This document shows, piece after piece, positions 1 through 8,997 of a stretch of DNA of 35,214 nucleotides; the first letter of the stretch is position 1; each line of letters opens with the position of its first letter. This DNA is from Bradyrhizobiaceae bacterium (GTDB lineage: Bacteria; Pseudomonadota; Alphaproteobacteria; Rhizobiales; Xanthobacteraceae). The position numbers were made by a program, and so were the translations under genes. The stretch covers positions 1-35,214 of the forward strand of contig CANKHA010000026.1 of NCBI GenBank assembly GCA_947481685.1, written 5' to 3'. The notes under the pieces are model-generated. The model saw nothing but the letters and a program-made list of their open reading frames with translations. It made no database searches and was not told where the DNA came from.

Positions 1-1471
1 ACGCCCCGCCGGTGCGCGAACGCTTCACCAGTTCGGTGGTGGAAAATCCCGGCACGAGATCAACCAGCACAACTTCGCCGCCGTCGGCTTCCACCTGTTC
101 GCGGCCGACAACCTGATCGAGCGCATAGTCGCCGCCTTTGATGAGCACCTTCGGCCGCACGCGCTTGAGCAGTTCCAGCGGCGTGTCTTCTTCAAACACA
201 ATGACGAGATCGACCGCTTCCAGCGCCGCCAGCACCTCGGCGCGTGCATGCGCCTCCTGCACCGGCCGGGTATCGCCCTTCAGCCGCTTCACCGAAGCAT
301 CGCTGTTGAGGCCGACAATGAGCCGGTCGCACAAAGCGCGCGCTGCCGTCAGCACCTTGATGTGTCCGGGATGCAGCAGATCGAAGCAGCCGTTGGTGAA
401 GCCAATGCGGATACCCGCCTTGCGCCATTCCTTCAGCCGGTCATCGAGCATCGACCAGTCGAACAAAACTTTTTCTTCTGCCGCAAGCGAGGCCGCGGGC
501 AAAATGCGCGCCCGCAATTCCGGGATCGACACTGTCGCAGTGCCGCGCTTGCTCACCGCAACCGATGCCGCCGCATTGGCGGCGCGCATGGCGGGCTCGA
601 AGCCCCCGCCGGCCGCCAGCATCGCTGCGAGCACGGCGGCAACGGTATCGCCTGCGCCTGAGACGTCCCGCACTTTCACCGGATAGGCCGCGATGTGAAC
701 CGGCGCCTGTCCTTTCACCAACAGCGTCATGCCGTCTTCGCTCCGGGTAACCAGCACCGCCTGGCTTTCGACCTGGCGCAGCAATTCCTCCGCCGCCGCG
801 ACAATCTCCACTTCGCCGTTGGCGTTATGCCGGGTAGCAGCCGCCAATTCCTGCCGGTTCGGTGTGATCAGCGTTGCGCCCTTGTAGATCGAATAGTCCC
901 GGCCCTTGGGATCGACAATCACCGGCTTGCCGGCCTTGTTGGCAGCATCAATTACCGCGCGGATGACGCGCGGCGTCAGCACGCCCTTGGCGTAATCCGA
1001 CATCACCACCGCGCCCGCTTTCGGCAGCGCAGCTTCAACATGCGCGATCAGCGCGGCTTCCTTGTCGGCGGACACCGGCCTGGCGTCTTCCCAATCGGCG
1101 CGCAGCAGATGGGTGGAATAATGCTCGGAGACGAAGCGCACTTTGCGCGTGGTAGGACGCCCTGCATCGGACACGAGCCTTGCTTCGATCAGCGGCTCGC
1201 CTTGCAGGGAAACACTGAGCGCCTTGCCCGCGTCGTCCTCGCCGATCACGCCGATGAAAATGCAGCGCACGCCAAGCGCGGCGAGGTTGCGCGCAACATT
1301 GCCCGCGCCGCCGATGGTGGTCTCGCTGCGCTGAACGGCGATCACCGGCGCCGGCGCTTCCGGCGAGATGCGCGTGACTTCGCCATAGACGAAGTCATCG
1401 AGCATCAAATCACCGATGCAGAGCACCGTCTGCCCGCGAAGTCCCGCCAGTTGCTTTTCGAGATCCATCAT
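1..1471 (-). CDS. hldE: Bifunctional heptose-7-phosphate kinase / heptose-1-phosphate adenylyltransferase (3' end cut by window)
   Basis: HldE (RfaE) phosphorylates D-glycero-D-manno-heptose 7-phosphate at C1 and, after GmhB acts, adenylylates heptose 1-phosphate to the ADP-heptose used for LPS inner core. The N-terminal PfkB/ribokinase half shows [14 protein letters not shown] near residue 45 and the ATP-site motif [11 protein letters not shown] near residue 275. The C-terminal nucleotidyltransferase half has [14 protein letters not shown] with its HxGH signature, and ends in the window at [11 protein letters not shown], so only a few terminal codons seem to lie outside. Two ATGs are adjacent (1471 and 1468); the first is taken. 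It starts 3 nt after the hldD stop, so the two are cotranscribed. About 490 residues fit the fused E. coli-type enzyme. Function is established for the family and the match is strong. Confidence 0.95.
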   Translation of the reverse strand, partial: MMDLEKQLAGLRGQTVLCIGDLMLDDFVYGEVTRISPEAPAPVIAVQRSETTIGGAGNVARNLAALGVRCIFIGVIGEDDAGKALSVSLQGEPLIEARLVSDAGRPTTRKVRFVSEHYSTHLLRADWEDARPVSADKEAALIAHVEAALPKAGAVVMSDYAKGVLTPRVIRAVIDAANKAGKPVIVDPKGRDYSIYKGATLITPNRQELAAATRHNANGEVEIVAAAEELLRQVESQAVLVTRSEDGMTLLVKGQAPVHIAAYPVKVRDVSGAGDTVAAVLAAMLAAGGGFEPAMRAANAAASVAVSKRGTATVSIPELRARILPAASLAAEEKVLFDWSMLDDRLKEWRKAGIRIGFTNGCFDLLHPGHIKVLTAARALCDRLIVGLNSDASVKRLKGDTRPVQEAHARAEVLAALEAVDLVIVFEEDTPLELLKRVRPKVLIKGGDYALDQVVGREQVEADGGEVVLVDLVPGFSTTELVKRSRTGGA

Positions 1472-1474
1472 GGG

Positions 1475-2455
1475 TTATCGATAACGGTCCGGGCGGTCTA
1501 GGAAACCGGTGACATATTGCTCCACCGCGGTTTCCAGCGGCGTGAAGCCCGCGTTGTAGCCTGCCGCGCGCAAATTCTCGACCTTGCTTTCGGTGAAATA
1601 CTGATAGGCGCCGCAGATCTCCACCGGCATGTCGGCATACTGGATGTTCGGCTTGCGGCCCATGGCCTTGAACATCGCCTCGATCATCTCGCGGAAGCTC
1701 TGCGCCTTGCCGGTCCCGACATTGAAGATGCCGGAAACCGACGGCGTATCGAGCAGCCAGCGGATCACCGCGAGCACGTCATCGACATAAATGAAGTCGC
1801 GGCGCTGGTCGCCATCCGCAACGCCATCCTTGTGCGACTTGAACAGCCACACCGGCTCGCCGGATTTCGCTGAATCGAACACCTTGGAGAGGACGCTCGC
1901 CATCGCGCCCTTGTGATATTCGTTCGGGCCGAAGACGTTGAAGAATTTCAACCCGGCCCATTGTGGCGGCATGCGCTCTCCGCGCTTCGCGCGATCGACC
2001 ACCGCAAGATCGAACAGATGCTTGCTCCAGCCATAGAGATTCATCGGGCGCAGGCGGCGCAGCGCGGAAGGCGAGTTGTCGTCATCGAAGCCGTCGTTGC
2101 CGTCGCCATAGGTCGCGGCCGACGAGGCATAGATGAACGGCGTGCGGTTGGAGGTGCACCAGTCGAGCAGGTTCAGCGACAGGCGGAAATTGGTGTCCAT
2201 CACCAGGTCGCCGTCGGTGGCGGTGGTGTCGGAGATCGCGCCGAGGTGGATCACGCCGTCGAGCTTGCGGCCGTCGAGCCAGCGGAACAGGTCGGCCGGC
2301 GGCACGAAATCCGCGAGCTGGCGCTTGCCGAGGTTTTTCCACTTGCCCTCGGTGCCCAGGAAGTCGTTCACGACGACATCGCTGCGCCCGGCCTCGTTGA
2401 GGCTCGCGACCACATTGGACCCGATGAACCCGGCCCCGCCTGTAACCAACAGCAT
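1475..2455 (-). CDS. hldD: ADP-L-glycero-D-manno-heptose-6-epimerase
   Basis: HldD (RfaD) converts ADP-D-glycero- to ADP-L-glycero-beta-D-manno-heptose, the last step of heptose precursor synthesis, in the cytoplasm. The protein (326 aa) is an extended SDR: Rossmann motif VTGGAGFIGSN at residues 4-14, YASSAATYGDG in the middle and the catalytic Tyr-x3-Lys in NLYGWSKHLFD. FFNVFGPNEYHKGAMASV and the C-terminal GAYQYFTES also match HldD. An upstream in-frame ATG at 2494 would add 13 residues before the nucleotide-binding strand. ATG 2455 is preferred because it aligns with E. coli MIIVTGG and has GGGGA about 10 nt upstream. It is the first gene of the hldD-hldE pair and diverges from waaF across 226 bp. 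Confidence 0.95.
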   Translation of the reverse strand: MLLVTGGAGFIGSNVVASLNEAGRSDVVVNDFLGTEGKWKNLGKRQLADFVPPADLFRWLDGRKLDGVIHLGAISDTTATDGDLVMDTNFRLSLNLLDWCTSNRTPFIYASSAATYGDGNDGFDDDNSPSALRRLRPMNLYGWSKHLFDLAVVDRAKRGERMPPQWAGLKFFNVFGPNEYHKGAMASVLSKVFDSAKSGEPVWLFKSHKDGVADGDQRRDFIYVDDVLAVIRWLLDTPSVSGIFNVGTGKAQSFREMIEAMFKAMGRKPNIQYADMPVEICGAYQYFTESKVENLRAAGYNAGFTPLETAVEQYVTGFLDRPDRYR

Positions 2456-2669
2456 CGACGCCGTTCCCCGCCGTTTCCGGCCTTGTGAGGCCAAAACCTT
2501 TGCCCGAGGAATGGCCTAGGCGCAACTTGCGGTCCTGCTTGCGGTAAATACTCGTCCGGAAACCACAGTCACAGATCTGCCTTACGGCGGGCCGATGCCG
2601 TGCTAAAGGGGTGCCGACAATCTGTCTCGAAGTCGTCGAAAATCAAAGAAAAGAACGATTGTTCACTTC

Positions 2670-2681
2670 TTAATCGATTAA
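2670..2681. repeat. Perfect 12-bp palindrome abutting the waaF start
   Basis: TTAATCGATTAA reads identically on both strands and ends one base before the waaF ATG, in the AT-rich hldD/waaF divergent intergenic region (2456-2681). It occupies the place where a Shine-Dalgarno should be, and none is visible for waaF. It could be a repressor operator or chance; its regulatory role is inference. Confidence 0.35.
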
Positions 2682-3698
2682 ATGAATCAAGCTTCTATCC
2701 AGACCCCGGGCAGCCCCATCCTGGTCGTGCCCTACATGTGGATCGGCGATTTCGTGCGCTGCCATTCCGTCGTGAAGGTTTTGCAGGCACGCTGGCCGGA
2801 CCGGCCGGTCGATGTCCTTACCAACACGCTTTGCGCACCGCTGTGCGACTACATGCCGGGCATCCGCCAGGGCATCGCATGGAACCTGCCGCGCCGGCGA
2901 TTGCCGCTCGGGCAATATCGCGCGCTCGCCAGGCGGCTGAAGAAAGAAAGCTACGGCAGCGCGCTGGTGATGCTGCGGACGTGGAAGTCCGCGCTGGCGC
3001 CGTTCCTCGCCGGCATTCCGGAACGCACCGGCTTCATCGGCGAATTTCGCGTCGGCCTGCTCAACGATTTGCGGTTTGGCGAACGCGCGCTGCCGCGCAT
3101 GATCGATGTCTGCGGGGCGCTGGCCTTGCCTAAGGGCGCGACGCTGCAGAAAGAGTGGCCGCTGCCGGAAATCGTCGTGCCCGAGGCCGAGGTCACCGCA
3201 TGGCTTGCGCGGCGCGGCCTCACCTCCGGCGCGTCGCCCATCGTTGCGCTCGCACCTGGCGCAGTCGGTCCCGGCAAGAAATGGCCCACGGAAAATTACG
3301 CCGCGCTGGCGAAACAACTCGCAAGCGATGGCGCCACGGTCTGGATTCTTGGCGGCCCGCTGGAGAAAGAATTGGCCGCACAGATCCTGCGTAACGCGGG
3401 CGGCGAACGTGTGCACGACCTCACCGGAAACGACCTGCGCGACGCTATCATCGCGTTGCAAGCCGCAGACCTCGCTGTGACGAACGACTCCGGCCTGATG
3501 CACATCTCTGCTGCCATCGGCACGCCGACCATCGGCATTTTCGGGCCGACCGATCCGCGGCTCTGGGGCCCGCTCAATCCTCTCGCCGCCGTGGTCGAAC
3601 CGGAGCGCGCTTTCGCGCGCGACCGCAGCACCGGCGAAATTCCCGCGCAGCGCGTGATCGCGATCGTGCAAAGCCATCTGCGGGGATCGCAGCCATGA
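2682..3698 (+). CDS. waaF: LPS heptosyltransferase II
   Basis: WaaF (RfaF) is a GT9-family enzyme that adds the second L,D-heptose of the LPS inner core at the cytoplasmic membrane face. In 338 aa it shows ILVVPYMWIGDFVRCHSV at the N terminus, then SALAPFLAGIPERTGF and GLLNDLRF near residues 103-130, and APGAVGPGKKWPTENYA opening the C-terminal ADP-heptose-binding domain. The family motif VTNDSGLMHISAAIGTP near 265 is followed by IGIFGPTDP. The start ATG is the only reasonable one, though it lacks a Shine-Dalgarno and follows a 12-bp palindrome. It heads a plus-strand run with the lipoprotein, gmhA and gmhB. No waaC (heptosyltransferase I) lies in the window. Assignment to WaaF rather than another GT9 enzyme is likely but by recollection. 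Confidence 0.9.
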   Translation: MNQASIQTPGSPILVVPYMWIGDFVRCHSVVKVLQARWPDRPVDVLTNTLCAPLCDYMPGIRQGIAWNLPRRRLPLGQYRALARRLKKESYGSALVMLRTWKSALAPFLAGIPERTGFIGEFRVGLLNDLRFGERALPRMIDVCGALALPKGATLQKEWPLPEIVVPEAEVTAWLARRGLTSGASPIVALAPGAVGPGKKWPTENYAALAKQLASDGATVWILGGPLEKELAAQILRNAGGERVHDLTGNDLRDAIIALQAADLAVTNDSGLMHISAAIGTPTIGIFGPTDPRLWGPLNPLAAVVEPERAFARDRSTGEIPAQRVIAIVQSHLRGSQP

Positions 3699-4282
3699 AG
3701 AAGATCCACCTGCAAGCCGCGCCGCTGGCATTCCTGCTGCTCGCCGGATGCAGTTCGCATATGATTGAGGACGTGAGCGACGTCACGGCGGTCATGCCGC
3801 CCAAGGCATGCGGCGAAACCACCAAACTGTTCGACACGTTTTCGATGCGCGCGACCAGGACGGCATGGGCCGATTCCACGCTGACGGTTGAACTCACGAT
3901 CGATAACGACAAGAATTATCCGATTGCGCTCAGCAATTCGGGCAACGGCTTGCTCTACACCATTGAGATTTCGCTACAGGACGGCAAGGGCAAGAGCATT
4001 GCCCCTCAGGAAACCGGCGGCGTGGCGATTGCGCCTGCGCCGAAAAAATTCAAAGCGCCGCAAGCTCGCAGCGTGCTCGGTGAGAGGAGGCCCGCAAAAA
4101 TTCCAAACTCAAACAATCGCACCGATAACACGCGCAATCTGAATTTCCGCATCGTCCCCGGCCAGCCGGAACCGGCCAGGCTGGTTTTCCATGCGCCGCG
4201 TGAGAATTACCTGCTGACCATCCAGCGAAAATTTTCCGGCAAGCCTGACGTGGTCGCCGCCTGCAAGATTTCGGCAGGATAA
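3695..4282 (+). CDS. Small lipoprotein of unknown function in the heptose locus
   Basis: The 195-aa product begins with a lipoprotein signal (charged MKK, hydrophobic core, lipobox LAGC with Cys19), so it should be lipidated and face the periplasm. The mature part has no domain I recognise. It contains an Ig-like or Rho-GDI-type feel with alternating hydrophobic strands (LTVELTIDNDKNYPIALSNS, then LLYTIEISLQDGKGKSI). Two further cysteines occur (near residues 34 and 191), which might pair. Its ATG overlaps the waaF stop in an ATGA junction, showing translational coupling to the core glycosyltransferase. A role in envelope maintenance is inferred only from location. A weakly structured 110-bp gap separates it from gmhA. 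Confidence 0.75.
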   Translation: MKKIHLQAAPLAFLLLAGCSSHMIEDVSDVTAVMPPKACGETTKLFDTFSMRATRTAWADSTLTVELTIDNDKNYPIALSNSGNGLLYTIEISLQDGKGKSIAPQETGGVAIAPAPKKFKAPQARSVLGERRPAKIPNSNNRTDNTRNLNFRIVPGQPEPARLVFHAPRENYLLTIQRKFSGKPDVVAACKISAG

Positions 4283-4392
4283 CGCGCCATGAATCCGTGC
4301 CGGAAATAGCCGGAAAACTTGCATAAAGCGACCCCGGCGAGTACCATCATTCGTTGACAATCAACATCAATGCAGACGACAGACAGAGACCG

Positions 4393-4977
4393 ATGACCGA
4401 TCCGGACGCCGTTGCACGGCACTTCAGCGGTTCACGCGCGCTGCTCGAACGGGTCGCCAATGATCGCGATTTCCTTGCGGCTGTCGGCCACATCGCCGAA
4501 CGCCTCGCCCTTACGTTGCGGGACGGCGGCAAGATCCTGATCGCTGGCAATGGCGGCAGCGCCGCCGACGCGCAGCATGTGGCGGCGGAATTCCTGTCGC
4601 GCTTCGGCTTCGACCGCAATCCCCTGCCCGCCATCGCGCTGACGACCGATACCTCCGTGCTCACCGCCATCGGCAACGACTATGGCTTCGAGCAAGTGTT
4701 CGAACGACAGGTGCGCGGGCTCGGACGCAAGGGTGATGCGTTCATTGCGATCTCGACCTCGGGCAAATCGCCGAATGTCATCGCTGCACTGAAGGCGGCC
4801 CGCGAGATCGGCGTCACCACCATTGGCTTCAGCGGTTCGGGCGCCGGCATGCATGCACTGTGCGATCTGATGCTGGCGGTGCCGTCCACCGAGACAGCGC
4901 TGATCCAGCAGATTCACATCACGGCCTTTCACGCGATCTGCGGCATCGTCGAACGCGACCTGTTTCCGAAAGGCTGA
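4393..4977 (+). CDS. gmhA: Phosphoheptose isomerase
   Basis: GmhA isomerises sedoheptulose 7-phosphate to D-glycero-D-manno-heptose 7-phosphate, the committed step to LPS heptose. The 194-aa SIS-domain protein has ILIAGNGGSAADAQHVAAEF near 47-66, AIGNDYGFEQVFERQV near 95, the phosphate-binding ISTSGKSPNV near 120 and the catalytic/zinc His region LIQQIHITAFHAIC near 172-185. The frame is open upstream to TTG 4354, but ATG 4393 (MTDPDAVARHF) resembles other GmhA N termini. The Shine-Dalgarno is weak for both. gmhB begins 3 nt after its stop, so the two consecutive pathway enzymes are coupled. Confidence 0.95.
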   Translation: MTDPDAVARHFSGSRALLERVANDRDFLAAVGHIAERLALTLRDGGKILIAGNGGSAADAQHVAAEFLSRFGFDRNPLPAIALTTDTSVLTAIGNDYGFEQVFERQVRGLGRKGDAFIAISTSGKSPNVIAALKAAREIGVTTIGFSGSGAGMHALCDLMLAVPSTETALIQQIHITAFHAICGIVERDLFPKG

Positions 4978-4980
4978 GCG

Positions 4981-5517
4981 GTGACCACCGCGCCTCCGCC
5001 GCTCGACAAGAACACGCTACGGCCTGCAGCGTTCCTCGATCGCGATGGGGTCATCATCTACAACGACGAGTATGTCGGCACATACGATCGCGCGCGCTGG
5101 ATGCCGAATGCAGCGCAGGCCATCCGCCGCCTGAACAATGCCGGCTATTTCGTTTTTATCGTGACCAACCAGTCGGGCGTCGCGCGCGGCTACTTCACGC
5201 AGGACGACGTGGAAAAGCTGCATGTCCGCATGCGAATCGAGTTGCTGAATCAGGGCGCGCGCATCGACGATGTGCGCTATTGCCCTTACCTTCCTGACGC
5301 CACAGTTGAAGCCTACAAACGCGCATCCGATTGGCGGAAGCCGCAGCCTGGCATGATCCTCGACCTGATGCGTTTCTGGCCGGTGAACCTGGACCGCAGC
5401 TTTGTGATCGGAGATGGCGAGGTCGACATGCAGGCAGCAGCAGCGGCCGATATCCGGGGCTATCTGTTCAAGGGTGGCGACCTGTTGGCTTTTGTCGAAG
5501 GCATATTGGCGCAATGA
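4981..5517 (+). CDS. gmhB: D-glycero-D-manno-heptose 1,7-bisphosphate phosphatase, zinc-less variant
   Basis: GmhB removes the C7 phosphate between the two HldE reactions. The 178-aa HAD-IIIA phosphatase shows FLDRDGV (nucleophile Asp20, acid/base Asp22), [10 protein letters not shown] at 61-70, RKPQPGM at 119-125 and the late acidic motif [13 protein letters not shown]. coli GmhB binds zinc with CPH...CDC. Here the aligned positions read CPY (101-103) and SDW (116-118), so three of four ligands are gone while the spacing is unchanged. The start is GTG, directly after gmhA. Position beside gmhA and hldE supports the heptose role; a related histidinol-phosphate-type phosphatase is the main alternative. 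Confidence 0.85.
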   Translation: MTTAPPPLDKNTLRPAAFLDRDGVIIYNDEYVGTYDRARWMPNAAQAIRRLNNAGYFVFIVTNQSGVARGYFTQDDVEKLHVRMRIELLNQGARIDDVRYCPYLPDATVEAYKRASDWRKPQPGMILDLMRFWPVNLDRSFVIGDGEVDMQAAAAADIRGYLFKGGDLLAFVEGILAQ

Positions 5518-5987
5518 ATGCCTCCTCTCGAATCGGTACCCTTTTGTTGCTGGCTACCTGCCTTGCGGGTTCCAGTCCGGCCGGTGCCGAAGACTTTTTC
5601 ATGCGCCCGGGAGCGTTTGACTATCTAACCTGCGTACAAATCGCATCGACCTCCCGAAAAACAGCCGTACGGGAACAGGAACTGAAAACCCTGATCGACC
5701 GCGCCAGTGGCGACGCCTTCGGCAGGCTGGTTTCGCTCCAGGCCTACGAAGCCGAATACCTCAAATCCCAGAGCGAACTGAAAAAGCTGGCCACGCTGGC
5801 CGCCGCCAAGAACTGCGCAGCCGACGCCGCGGGGCAGGAAAAATACAAAGCCGGCAAGTCCGGAAAGAACGCGAAGGCAGCAGCCAAAGCAGCCAAAGCA
5901 TCCAAGGCGGCCAAACCCCCAAAAACGCCGAAGCCGGCTGAGGGCACTACGACAGCCCCCGTCACCTCGCCCGGGCCGGCCAACTAG
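5514..5987 (+). CDS. Exported Lys/Ala-rich protein of unknown function
   Basis: A 157-aa protein starts at an ATGA overlap with the gmhB stop. It has a clear Sec signal peptide ([20 protein letters not shown], cleavage near AGA/EDFF). A short helical region with two cysteines (CVQIAS and KNCAADA) follows, then a strongly basic low-complexity tail of Lys, Ala and Pro (residues about 109-145, repeated KAAKA and PKTPKP units), ending in a Thr/Pro-rich stretch. The tail could bind anionic polymers such as LPS phosphates or peptidoglycan, but that is inference. I do not recognise a family. Its coupling to gmhB places it in the heptose operon. Confidence 0.7.
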   Translation: MNASSRIGTLLLLATCLAGSSPAGAEDFFMRPGAFDYLTCVQIASTSRKTAVREQELKTLIDRASGDAFGRLVSLQAYEAEYLKSQSELKKLATLAAAKNCAADAAGQEKYKAGKSGKNAKAAAKAAKASKAAKPPKTPKPAEGTTTAPVTSPGPAN

Positions 5988-6506
5988 CCGTCATTCCCAC
6001 TCCGGACGCGCATGGCGAGCGAGCTCGGGCCATGGTTAATTACGCTTTGTTAGCCACTTTCGAAGGTCGCACGGCCTAATTCCGGTAATTTGGCTGGGAA
6101 CTGCGGATTATTGCCTTGCCGAAGCCATTTTATGCGTAGAATCAATGGGAGTTCTGCCTGTCAGGCTGGGGATGGCAGGGTTTCGGTCCGGGGATGTGCC
6201 GAAACCGGTTGGTGCGCGTTAGGGGACGTCAAAGCGGATGGGGTCTATCGATCGGGGCAATGGCCGCGCCGCCCTTGGCGCGACCTTTTCGGCGTCCGTC
6301 CGGCAGCGTCTGCCGGCGCAAGCCGATTCACCCCTAAGCCACAGTCAAGCAATGATTTTGGGTGGCTTTACGCGCGGCTTTCTGCTTTTTGGAGCATCAA
6401 AAGCGAGAGCTAAAAGGGCCGCGATGTTTTCTGGGTCAATGCTGTTTGTATGCGCGGTTTCCGCCCTGAAAAACGCATCCGCACTTTCCCCGCGAGAGGA
6501 GCGTTG
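5988..6506. other. 519-bp intergenic region upstream of lptD
   Basis: No convincing gene is seen. An open frame of 89 codons (6238-6507, plus) ends in a TGATG overlap with the lptD start, but its composition degrades towards the 3' end and it resembles nothing I know. The region probably carries the lptD promoter and a long leader. I see no strong terminator after the preceding gene. Confidence 0.5.
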
Positions 6507-8984
6507 ATGGCCGGCGCTTCCGCCCTTCGCGCAATTGTCCGCGGCCGCGTTTTTCGGCAGGCGGCGCTTGCGCTGTTGCTCGGCCTGTTCGCGGCCGGCG
6601 GCGGATTGTTGCCCGGCGACGCCGTTGCCCAAACCGTAAAATTCCCCGTTCGTCCCAAGCCGCCGACCCGCCCTACCACGACGCAAGGGCAGATGTTCGT
6701 GCAGGCGAAAGAGATCAACTACGACTACGCCAACGAGCGCGTCTCGGCGGTCGGCAATGTCCAGATTTACTACAACGGCTCCGTGCTCGAAGCGAACAAG
6801 GTCATCTACGACCAGAAGACCAAGCGTCTGCATGCCGAAGGCAATGCACGCCTGACCGAAGCCGGAGGTCAGGTCACCTACGGCGAGATCATGGATCTCA
6901 GCGACGATTACCGCGACGGTTTCGTCGATTCGCTTCGCGTCGATTCCGCGCAGCAGACCAGCATCGCTGCGGCGCGCGCCGACCGGTCCAACGGCAACTT
7001 CTCGATTTTCCACAGCGCCGTCTACACCGCCTGCGAGCCGTGCAAAGACAATCCCAAAAAACCTCCGGCGTGGCAGATCAAGGCGGCGCGCATCGTCCAC
7101 GACCAGGGCGAGAAGATGCTCTATTTCGAGCAGGCGGCGCTTGAGATTTACGGGCAGCCGATCGCGTACCTGCCCTACTTCTCCGCGCCCGATCCAACGG
7201 TCAAACGCAAGAGCGGTTTTCTGGCGCCAACCGTTTCATCCAGTGACAAGTTTGGTTTCGCAACCGCGATCCCGTACTTCTGGGCGCTTGCTCCGAACTA
7301 CGACCTGACCCTGACGCCGATGATCACCACCAGGCAGGGTTTGCTGATGGAGGCTGAATACCGGCAGCGTACGGAGAACGGCGCCTTCCTGGTTCGCGGC
7401 ATGGGAATCCAGCAGTGGGACAAGAGCTACTTCGTCCATGACGACGGTTCACCAACGCCGGGCTATCGCGATTTCCGCGGGACCTTCGAGACGTCAGGCC
7501 AGTTCAACCTGTCCGACAAATGGGGCTGGGGTTGGGACGTTGTCGCGCCGACCGACAAGACCTTCTACGAAGACTACAACATCACGCGGTTGAAGACGAA
7601 AGATCTGTTCCGCAACACGCCGTCTGAAGGCGTCTCGCAGCTCTATCTCACGGGGCGCGGCGACCGCGCCTATTTCGACGTACGAGCGATGTATTTCTAC
7701 GGCTTCTCGGAGTCGGACGTGCAGGGCCAGATCCCGGTTGTGCATCCGGTGCTGGATTATTCCTACACCTTCGGTCAGCCGATTCTCGGTGGCGAACTCA
7801 GTTACAAGATCAATCTGACCAGCCTGTCGCGCGAGGAAGCGAGCTTCGATCCGATCACCCAGAAGGCCATCAACGCACAGCTTAACGGCGAGCCCTTCTG
7901 TACGCCGAGCGCGGACCCCGCCGTGCGGAGCGCGACCAATTGCCTGTTGCGCGGATTCCCCGGAATCTATTCGCGGTTCTCCGCTGAAACCACCTGGAAG
8001 CGCAGCATTACCGATGGCTTTGGCCAGGTCTGGACGCCGTTCCTCTATGCGCGCGGCGATGCCGCTTCGATTTCGGTCAACGGCAATACTCCGGTCGATA
8101 GCGTGCTGCCGCAGGGCGACAGCGACGTGGTCCGCGCCATGCCGGCGGTTGGTCTGGAATATCGCTACCCGTTCATCGGCGTGCAGTCCTGGGGCACGCA
8201 CACGCTCGAGCCGATCGCGCAGATCATCGTGCGTCCGAACGAGACACAGATTGGAAGGTTGCCGAACGAAGACGCGCAAAGCCTGATCTTCGACGACAGC
8301 AACCTGTTCAAGCTCGACAAATTCTCCGGCTGGGATCGCACCGAAGGCGGCACGCGCGCCAACGTCGGCATCCAGTACACCATCCAGGCCAACAACGCCG
8401 GCAACGTCAATTTGCTGTTCGGCCAGTCCTACCAGGTGGCGGGCCAGAATTCCTATGCTCAAACCAGCCCAACCAACACCGGACTGGATTCCGGTCTCGA
8501 CAAGCCGCGTTCCGACTACATCGCGCGCCTCGCGTATCAGCCGTCGAAAATGTACACCTTCACGACCCGCTTCCGTTTCGACGAAGAAACCTGGAACGTG
8601 ATGCGCTTCGAGGTCGAAGGCCGCATGAACCTCGAGCGTTTCACCTTCACCACCATTTACGGCAAGTATGCAGCGCAGCCTGACCTCGGCTTTCTGACCG
8701 AACGCGAAGGCGTGCTCGCCACCTCGTCCTACAAGCTGACGAATGCCTGGAGCATTTTCGGCGCGATCGGCTATGACCTGGATGCAAAGAAGGTCGATCA
8801 GACCCAGTTTGGCCTGACCTATATCGACGACTGCATTGCCTTGGCGCTGCAATACACCACGAGCTACACTTACAGCGGCAATCCCACGGAAAAGAACCAC
8901 ACCGTCATGCTGACGCTGGGTCTGCGCACGTTGTGGGATGGCCAGGTCAGCCAGGGTGTCGGCGGCCTGCCTGGCGGGATGTAG
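6507..8984 (+). CDS. lptD: LPS-assembly outer-membrane protein LptD
   Basis: LptD (Imp/OstA), with LptE, inserts LPS in the outer leaflet of the outer membrane. The 825-aa product has an N-terminal signal peptide ending at AVAQ, then an OstA-type jellyroll (FVQAKEINYDYANERVSAVG, EANKVIYDQKTKRLHAEGNA). It is followed by a large beta-barrel with typical LptD segments (IYGQPIAYLPYFSAPDPT, KRKSGFLAPTVSSSDKFG) and the C-terminal DDCIALALQYTTSYT. A CEPC pair near residue 177, and later cysteines in the barrel including DDC, could form the interdomain disulfides known in LptD. ATG 6507 is chosen over an upstream ATG at 6450 because GAGAGGAG lies about 6 nt before it. It stands alone here, without surA, pdxA or lptFG, and meets the next gene convergently. 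Confidence 0.95.
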   Translation: MAGASALRAIVRGRVFRQAALALLLGLFAAGGGLLPGDAVAQTVKFPVRPKPPTRPTTTQGQMFVQAKEINYDYANERVSAVGNVQIYYNGSVLEANKVIYDQKTKRLHAEGNARLTEAGGQVTYGEIMDLSDDYRDGFVDSLRVDSAQQTSIAAARADRSNGNFSIFHSAVYTACEPCKDNPKKPPAWQIKAARIVHDQGEKMLYFEQAALEIYGQPIAYLPYFSAPDPTVKRKSGFLAPTVSSSDKFGFATAIPYFWALAPNYDLTLTPMITTRQGLLMEAEYRQRTENGAFLVRGMGIQQWDKSYFVHDDGSPTPGYRDFRGTFETSGQFNLSDKWGWGWDVVAPTDKTFYEDYNITRLKTKDLFRNTPSEGVSQLYLTGRGDRAYFDVRAMYFYGFSESDVQGQIPVVHPVLDYSYTFGQPILGGELSYKINLTSLSREEASFDPITQKAINAQLNGEPFCTPSADPAVRSATNCLLRGFPGIYSRFSAETTWKRSITDGFGQVWTPFLYARGDAASISVNGNTPVDSVLPQGDSDVVRAMPAVGLEYRYPFIGVQSWGTHTLEPIAQIIVRPNETQIGRLPNEDAQSLIFDDSNLFKLDKFSGWDRTEGGTRANVGIQYTIQANNAGNVNLLFGQSYQVAGQNSYAQTSPTNTGLDSGLDKPRSDYIARLAYQPSKMYTFTTRFRFDEETWNVMRFEVEGRMNLERFTFTTIYGKYAAQPDLGFLTEREGVLATSSYKLTNAWSIFGAIGYDLDAKKVDQTQFGLTYIDDCIALALQYTTSYTYSGNPTEKNHTVMLTLGLRTLWDGQVSQGVGGLPGGM

Positions 8985-8997
8985 TCCCTACAACAAG

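Noticed and set aside
695-1501. A long plus-strand frame opposite hldE
   Set aside because: A shadow of the hldE coding strand in a GC-rich genome; the minus-strand protein has clear PfkB motifs.
6090-6413. A 107-codon plus-strand frame upstream of lptD
   Set aside because: No recognisable product and composition unlike the neighbouring real genes.
6238-6507. An 89-codon plus-strand frame ending in a TGATG overlap with lptD
   Set aside because: No ribosome-binding site or recognisable domain, and codon bias weakens along the frame; kept only as a remark in the intergenic entry.
7494-8900. A 468-codon minus-strand frame opposite lptD
   Set aside because: Antisense shadow of lptD with no recognisable motifs.
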